A stretch of 64,000 bases of DNA, from assembly GCA_004154925.1 (NCBI GenBank), contig QJNS01000119.1, forward strand, positions 62,001 through 126,000, in the 5' to 3' direction. The stretch comes from Monosporascus cannonballus (Eukaryota > Ascomycota > Sordariomycetes > Xylariales). Below the pieces are notes generated by a model that ran no database searches, was not told the DNA's origin, and was given only the letters and a program-made list of their open reading frames with translations. Shown piece after piece: positions 59,324 through 64,000 of the stretch; position 1 is the first letter of the stretch, and the number at the start of each line of letters is the position of its first letter. Both the position numbers and the translations under genes were made by a program.

Positions 59324-60802
59324 TTCGAGTTCAGAATGCGTGGCTGGGCTTATGAGAGGGATGATGAATGGCAATGAAGTAACATTCAAGATTGCTTGCT
59401 TAATTATATGAGCGGGGGTTTCAGAAAAGTGAAATCCCCTCTAGAGTGTCATAAACCGAAGTTACAGAGGAGAGGGAAAGGGACGATGGTCCAGAAGGTC
59501 GTGTATTTTTAGCTTTCCTAAATCGATAAGCCGTTGCATGCGCTTACGGCTAACTCGAGCATTGACGTGCCGTCTACGTTGGGTGTAGGTGGGAGGAGGA
59601 TAATTCAAGGAATCATGATAAGTGAAATGTAGAATAAAATGATGGAATATTTCGCAAAGTCAACAGGGAGCGTAGACAGCAAGATAATGTCTAACATTAG
59701 GCCCTATTGCAGATTGCTGGCTCAAAGGGAACAATACGTTAGTACTGTAGGTGTAAGTCACCTGGCGGTTGGTAGGACGGTCACGGTATTACATAATCAC
59801 AATTGCATCTAAGAGACGGGGATTTGTGTGCCCACATATCGGAAGCCGAATCAAAGTGCCTGCCCGATTTATACAGACGTTTTATGTAAGCCCTTCATCG
59901 CTTTCCCGTCCTGCCTTTTCGACCCACACAGAATTCCCCTTTGTCGGATGCCCCCCCCACCTTCCTAATTTGACAAATAACAGTGTAGTAGCCAATCGGC
60001 AGTCAAGAGCTCTATGGATAAAGTTCTCCAATTATCTTTTCATTTAGCTTATTCCCCCTATCTTCACTATCATCACAGGTTGAAGTCCTGTTAAGCAGCT
60101 TATTATATATATAGACCTCCCTGATATGGGGAAGCAAAGCCACCTAGAACCGGGGTTGCTTCATCCGGCTACAGTGTCGAGTGACATCATCACCCCTGGC
60201 CCTGCTGAGCTATGGGCGACACGATCGACAAGCTTGACTAGCCATGTCTGAAGCTAGTAAGTATATGATCCGTGTGTCAAATCGACGTAAGTACTGGCAG
60301 TGTCTGCGAGATGGCCTGACTCCCTCCTAGCGGAACAGCGTTGCGCCTCGTCGCGCCAGCAGGTCGGGATTGATATACCCCATCGCTGCGGTTCTCAGTC
60401 CGCTGCTACGATTCAGTCTTCCGCGTAGAGGCAGCCGATGCTCGTTAGCGTTGTCATCGAGCACCCCGAACGAGCAAAGATAAGCTCATCGACACAGGTA
60501 ACTCACGATACCGAGCAAATTCCTCCAGATACGACCATACCGTCTGGAACACTCGGGATCCCGTCCGCTCTCCCCCTATATAAGCCAGACAAAGGGCCTG
60601 ACTAGTAGTCTGGTCCCATCGGTGACGACCAGCGACTCCCAGATGTTGTATGTTTTCTTTCTTTTTTTCCCATTAGGACTCTTTATCTTTTGGCTCTTCG
60701 AAACTGGCGATGAGGCTGGATATTTGATAGTGGCGGACCCAGCCGTCAACCGGGTCTGAGAGGCGATCCGTATAGGTAGATATCCTCGAAGCCGGGAACT
60801 CC
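59324..60802. other. Intergenic region upstream of the Sds3-like gene
   Basis: This holds the promoter and 5' UTR of the Sds3-like gene. A TATA-like run (ttattatatatatag) lies near 60.10 kb and ctatataag near 60.58 kb, neither clearly tied to a gene. Small frames at 59769-60047 and 60576-60812 have no coding character. No RNA gene is recognised. Confidence 0.5.
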
Positions 60803-61183
60803 TCAGGTCCATCCCACGAAATACTCTCTCGAGAAAGTTCCGGCCATGATCTGTGCCTGGTACTTGGCCAACTACTCGCAGAGTTAGTCACAAGTTCGTT
60901 TCGTTACCTCGCCGCTCTATGATTCGTCTCCAAGAAAGAAAGCCAGCGAAGATGGATGGGCACTCACGCCATGGCGATGCAGCGCCAGGAGCAAGCCAAG
61001 CGCGAGCAACACGCACATGGAAGCCGCGGTCCTCAAGCCGCTGCTCAGGCTCCGGTCCCGGTTCCACAGCAAGGTGCCGTCCTCGAGCGCATACTGATCG
61101 TCAAGGCCGCACTTTTCATCATCGCCATCGTAGGCGCGGCCGGTCCCAGGCAGACCCAGTTTTGGGAGAGGAGCGGACGTCAT
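60803..61183 (-). CDS. Hypothetical small single-pass membrane protein, two exons (weak prediction)
   Basis: Exon 1 (61183-60968) gives 72 residues: MTSAPLPKLGLPGTGRAYDG, an acidic stretch (DDEKCGLDDQYALEDG) and a likely membrane helix at about 53-68 (ASMCVLLALGLLLALH). The donor GTGAGT at 60967 and an acceptor TAG preceded by CTAAC define a 96-nt intron (60967-60872) in phase 0. Exon 2 adds 22 residues (LAKYQAQIMAGTFSREYFVG and two more) before TGA at 60803-60805. The short acidic tail plus one membrane helix recalls the start of fungal UstYa-type proteins, but the HxxHC motifs of that family are not seen. A further intron or a non-coding origin is possible. Confidence 0.3.
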
Positions 61184-62226
61184 CTCCGCTAGACCGTCGC
61201 AAGGAAAATAGCGCGATACAGAGATCCGGTAGTTCGTAGATAAAGACGCGACGAAACACGCACGACGCGGAACTCCGAAGCAGAAACAGCAGAGAGTAGG
61301 GCAGAATAGACGCCCATTTAAAGTTATTTGGCCGGCATGCTGAGCGGCGTGCCCCAAGATATATAGACCCATAATCTCGCAACGTATCATCTTGATACCC
61401 ATCTATTACCTATCGAGCCAAGTATGTGAGGAGGCCAAGACCAGAAATACCAAGAGTCCAAGCAAGCAAGACACGACTAGGCTGCACATTGCCGGGCGAT
61501 TCCAATAACAAATAGGTATTGTCTCAGGTCCCTCGCTAATGGTAAACCGGGCACTCCGGCAGCTTAATTTGGCTATTAGGTTGCCCAGGATCGTAAAGGA
61601 GGGCGTCTAGAATAAAAAGCAAGGGCGAAGCGCGACGAAACAGATCTCCCTGTCGTGCCAATGCCCAGTTTTGCGGATCCTGGCGCGGACTTGGCTAATA
61701 CCGCCAAGCCAGGAGAGAAACCGGCCATTCCATGCGTGAAAGGAGCCCGCAGATATCCTTCATATGCCTTTTGAGACATCTAGCAGGTTCCACGTTCCAA
61801 GCTTTGGACTATTCGGCCAAATCAAAGTGGATTGTGCTCAATGGGCCTAGGGGTTGCCTTGCGATCAAGATCATATTCATTACATGCAAATGCTCTTACC
61901 ACAGAACGTCAAAAAGCACGGCTATGTATGTAGCTTTATTGGATGATAGAGGCGCCGGATCAGACGGTGCGATACCGTCCGCTGAAAAGATCTCCAATCT
62001 ATCGAGATAATATCGTAATGGCTGCCGGCTTTCGCTAGTTAGCAATGCTCCAAGATCGTGGACGTTGCCGGAGCAGCACTCCTCCTGGGGGACACTACGT
62101 GGTATATGTATCTCTAGTCCCAAATCCTCCAATCCGGATAGAGATCGTTCCTGCATAAGAATGCAATCAAGTACCGTGCCACAAAGGGGCATCGTCTTGG
62201 CCGGTGTTCACTATGGCTTCCATTTC
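61184..62226. other. Intergenic region between the small membrane protein and the PARP–E2 gene
   Basis: Frames at 61576-61779 and 61896-62192 on the minus strand and 61732-62010 on the plus strand are short and match nothing recognised. The 98-codon frame starts 35 bp after the PARP–E2 stop, so it most likely lies in that gene's 3' UTR. Confidence 0.5.
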
Positions 62227-64000
62227 TTACCTGGCAGTTCTCATCTCTTGTAGGTCGGCGGAGATCCGCCACCCGTGAGCACTCGCGGCGTTAGCGAAGG
62301 CGTCGAAGGCCTCGTCGACACCATAGTCACGTCGCGCATCTCCGTAAGGCGATGCGACGCTATGCAGTCGGGCGGGCTTGGGATCCAGGCTGCAGAGCGC
62401 CAGACGAACTTGCAGCAGGACGGCCTCGAGACTGTTGGCAGGGGACCAGCCCGTCGCGGTGAGCAGCTCCATGCACATGGCGCCCCCTCCTGTGACGTGG
62501 CCACCTCCGCCTTTCACGAAAGGGAGGAATCGAGGGCGTATTACGCGGACGAACGGTGGCGACATCGGATATTCGCGTCCGAGCCGCATCTCGAGCACGA
62601 TACTGTTCACACCAGCCGTCTTCATGTCTTGGCCGAGCGGGAGCCTTAGGTCAAATGAGTGCAGCTCTACGATCCATTGAAACATGTTGCTGATGTTGTC
62701 GAAATCAATATACCAGCCAAGTTCACAGAGTGGTGTTGACGATTGGATTTGCTGGAGTCTCTTCAACTCCCTCCCGATGGCTCTTTGCGCCTGCTCGGTT
62801 GCATAAGAAGGAGGTTTGAGCTGAGGAAGGGTGCTAAGGTCCAATTCTCCCGGACGGAAATCAGTCTGTGGTTCCTGTGGCACGGGAGACGGTGGCAGGC
62901 TCTCTGTAACACCAAGTTTGGGGCTACTTGAACGGGAACCTCCGTCCGGCATCGTCCGCGTGTCGTCGTCGGAATTCAGGAAATCAATGTCTGCCTCGTC
63001 TTCGTCGCCAGTGTCGCCCGTATGGCCCTGTGCATCACGGATTGAAGAGGAACCCGGAAGCCGTTTCTCGTGTTGCGCCGAAGATGAAATTGCTATCTTC
63101 GGAACGAAGAGTGGCTGATTTCCCGGTCCCGTCGTGGGATATCTCCGGTCTTGGATAAATTCATCCCGTGAACCTCTCGGCTTAGTGGACAGGTTAATGG
63201 ACCGGGTCTCGGAAGGTTGGACTTGTTCCTTCTTCGCTGGGTCGGTAGGTGAACAGCGAATGAAAAGATACCGACATTGGATCCAGTGGCAGAATTGGAC
63301 CACAAAATGGGGGTTGATGCTCTTGAAATTCTCAGGCTGGTTCACGAGCTCCGCCAATCCCATGGCCGCGTCTATCTTCAATGCGGACTTAGGCCAGTAC
63401 GGACTGTAGTTGTTTCGCAAAGATGCATAGCGATTGCCAGTATATCCTAGACTCGTATCAAAATCGCGGCTGAAGTAGACGCCATCACCGAAAGCTCGTC
63501 CATTCTCCGTGACGGAATAATCCAGGCCTTGTCGAATAATGCTATGCCAGTTGCCAAGAGCACTGCCGTGCCAGGCAAGCAGAGAGCGTTGCGGTTTCTG
63601 GACCGTCTTCAGGGCCTGTCGGAAGAGAGCTTCCTTTTCTGGGGAACCCTGTGCGAATCTGAATTGAACCCATCCGTCTACACCGGAAATCCTCTCGCCC
63701 CGTCGAGATGCAACTCTGTTGGCACCTCGGTTGGTGCTCGGCTCATCATCCTCTGTGGGGCCATCCAGTTGCACGATATAGGAGCGATTCGATGCCACAA
63801 TCCATCTCAATAATCCCATCGATGCCGGTACCAGTTTGTCCCAATTAGTCAGCTCCCGGTGGGGGTGGCCACTCAAATATTTTCTCATATCTGCGACGCT
63901 TGGGAGAGCCGAGAGCAATAATAACATGAGGAATGTTTTCTGGTCATCCTCTTTAATGTCGTCAAGGTTTTGATTGCACAGTACCATCTGACCTGCGACA
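62227..64000 (-). CDS. PARP–ubiquitin-conjugating (E2) fusion protein, N-terminus beyond the window
   Basis: The frame is open to the window edge; the first ATG inside is at 63987, but the codons before it are also open, so the true start is probably to the right. Numbering from that ATG (586 residues): a PARP catalytic domain lies at about 134-245, with LAWHGSALGNWHSIIRQGL (His140 of the H-Y triad), AFGDGVYFSRDF (Tyr171) and HWIQCRYLFI near 234-243 where classical PARPs carry Glu. Lack of that Glu suggests mono- rather than poly-ADP-ribosylation. A disordered linker (about 250-395) leads to an E2 fold at about 420-540: YPMSPPFVRVIRP, then HVTGGGAMCMELLTATGWSP with Cys505 as probable active site, most like UBE2Q-type E2s. 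The usual HPN motif is HVT. Such fusions are known in filamentous fungi. It probably links NAD-dependent modification with ubiquitin transfer. TAA stop at 62227. Confidence 0.88.
   Translation of the reverse strand, partial: VAGQMVLCNQNLDDIKEDDQKTFLMLLLLSALPSVADMRKYLSGHPHRELTNWDKLVPASMGLLRWIVASNRSYIVQLDGPTEDDEPSTNRGANRVASRRGERISGVDGWVQFRFAQGSPEKEALFRQALKTVQKPQRSLLAWHGSALGNWHSIIRQGLDYSVTENGRAFGDGVYFSRDFDTSLGYTGNRYASLRNNYSPYWPKSALKIDAAMGLAELVNQPENFKSINPHFVVQFCHWIQCRYLFIRCSPTDPAKKEQVQPSETRSINLSTKPRGSRDEFIQDRRYPTTGPGNQPLFVPKIAISSSAQHEKRLPGSSSIRDAQGHTGDTGDEDEADIDFLNSDDDTRTMPDGGSRSSSPKLGVTESLPPSPVPQEPQTDFRPGELDLSTLPQLKPPSYATEQAQRAIGRELKRLQQIQSSTPLCELGWYIDFDNISNMFQWIVELHSFDLRLPLGQDMKTAGVNSIVLEMRLGREYPMSPPFVRVIRPRFLPFVKGGGGHVTGGGAMCMELLTATGWSPANSLEAVLLQVRLALCSLDPKPARLHSVASPYGDARRDYGVDEAFDAFANAASAHGWRISADLQEMRTAR

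Noticed and set aside
60673..61402. UstYa/DUF3328-type RiPP oxidase gene
   Set aside because: Only a short acidic tail and a membrane helix fit; the HxxHC motifs and the expected length are missing, and no precursor peptide is seen.
61896..62192. 98-codon minus-strand frame just downstream of the PARP–E2 gene
   Set aside because: It starts 35 bp after the stop, has no recognised domain and most likely lies in the 3' UTR.
1..64000. CRISPR arrays, tRNA or rRNA genes
   Set aside because: No regularly spaced repeats were found, and no cloverleaf or rRNA motif was recognised by eye; a covariance-model scan would be decisive for tRNAs.

Overview
The window looks like a piece of a filamentous ascomycete chromosome (Pezizomycotina, probably a Sordariomycete). 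The reasons are a 73-nt GT...CTAAC...TAG spliceosomal intron, a PARP–ubiquitin-conjugating fusion gene and an Sds3-type histone deacetylase subunit on GC-rich DNA, and about 49 kb of very AT-rich DNA full of transposons in which CAA/CAG/TGG codons have become stops. That pattern is the signature of repeat-induced point mutation (RIP; C to T on either strand). Species cannot be named from the sequence alone.

Region 1 (1 to about 34.8 kb) holds decayed transposons. A reverse Gypsy copy (family A, ends at 3471) has landed in a forward Gypsy (family C), which also carries a complete 1.5-kb LTR element with no visible pol (4282-5792). A reverse Gypsy (family D, about 9.0-15.8 kb), a pogo/Fot1-like DNA transposon with TA target duplication (16116-17850), 6 kb of unrecognised AT-rich DNA, a reverse Gypsy with both LTRs (family B, 24033-31203), a solo LTR of family B and a field of degenerate repeats follow.

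Region 2 (34.9-50.1 kb) is a four-layer nest readable from target-site duplications: a 2.7-kb TIR DNA transposon (TA) was hit by a Copia element (35018-47530, GTATT), which was hit by a Gypsy element of family A (39693-46691, CAAAA), which was hit by a family-B LTR now present as a solo LTR (43621-44042, TTATT). Two unrelated Gypsy families each carry an antisense reading frame between pol and the 3' LTR.

Region 3 (about 50.5-64 kb) is an ordinary GC-rich gene region. Three confident genes all lie on the minus strand: a 1803-residue AT-hook protein, a two-exon Sds3-like subunit of the Rpd3/Clr6 deacetylase complex, and (running off the right edge) a PARP–E2 fusion protein. A small single-pass membrane protein between the last two is a weak prediction. 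All three confident genes point to chromatin or protein-modification roles, but nothing shows that they work together; eukaryotic neighbours need not be linked in function.

No RNA gene, CRISPR array or bacterial-type operon was seen.
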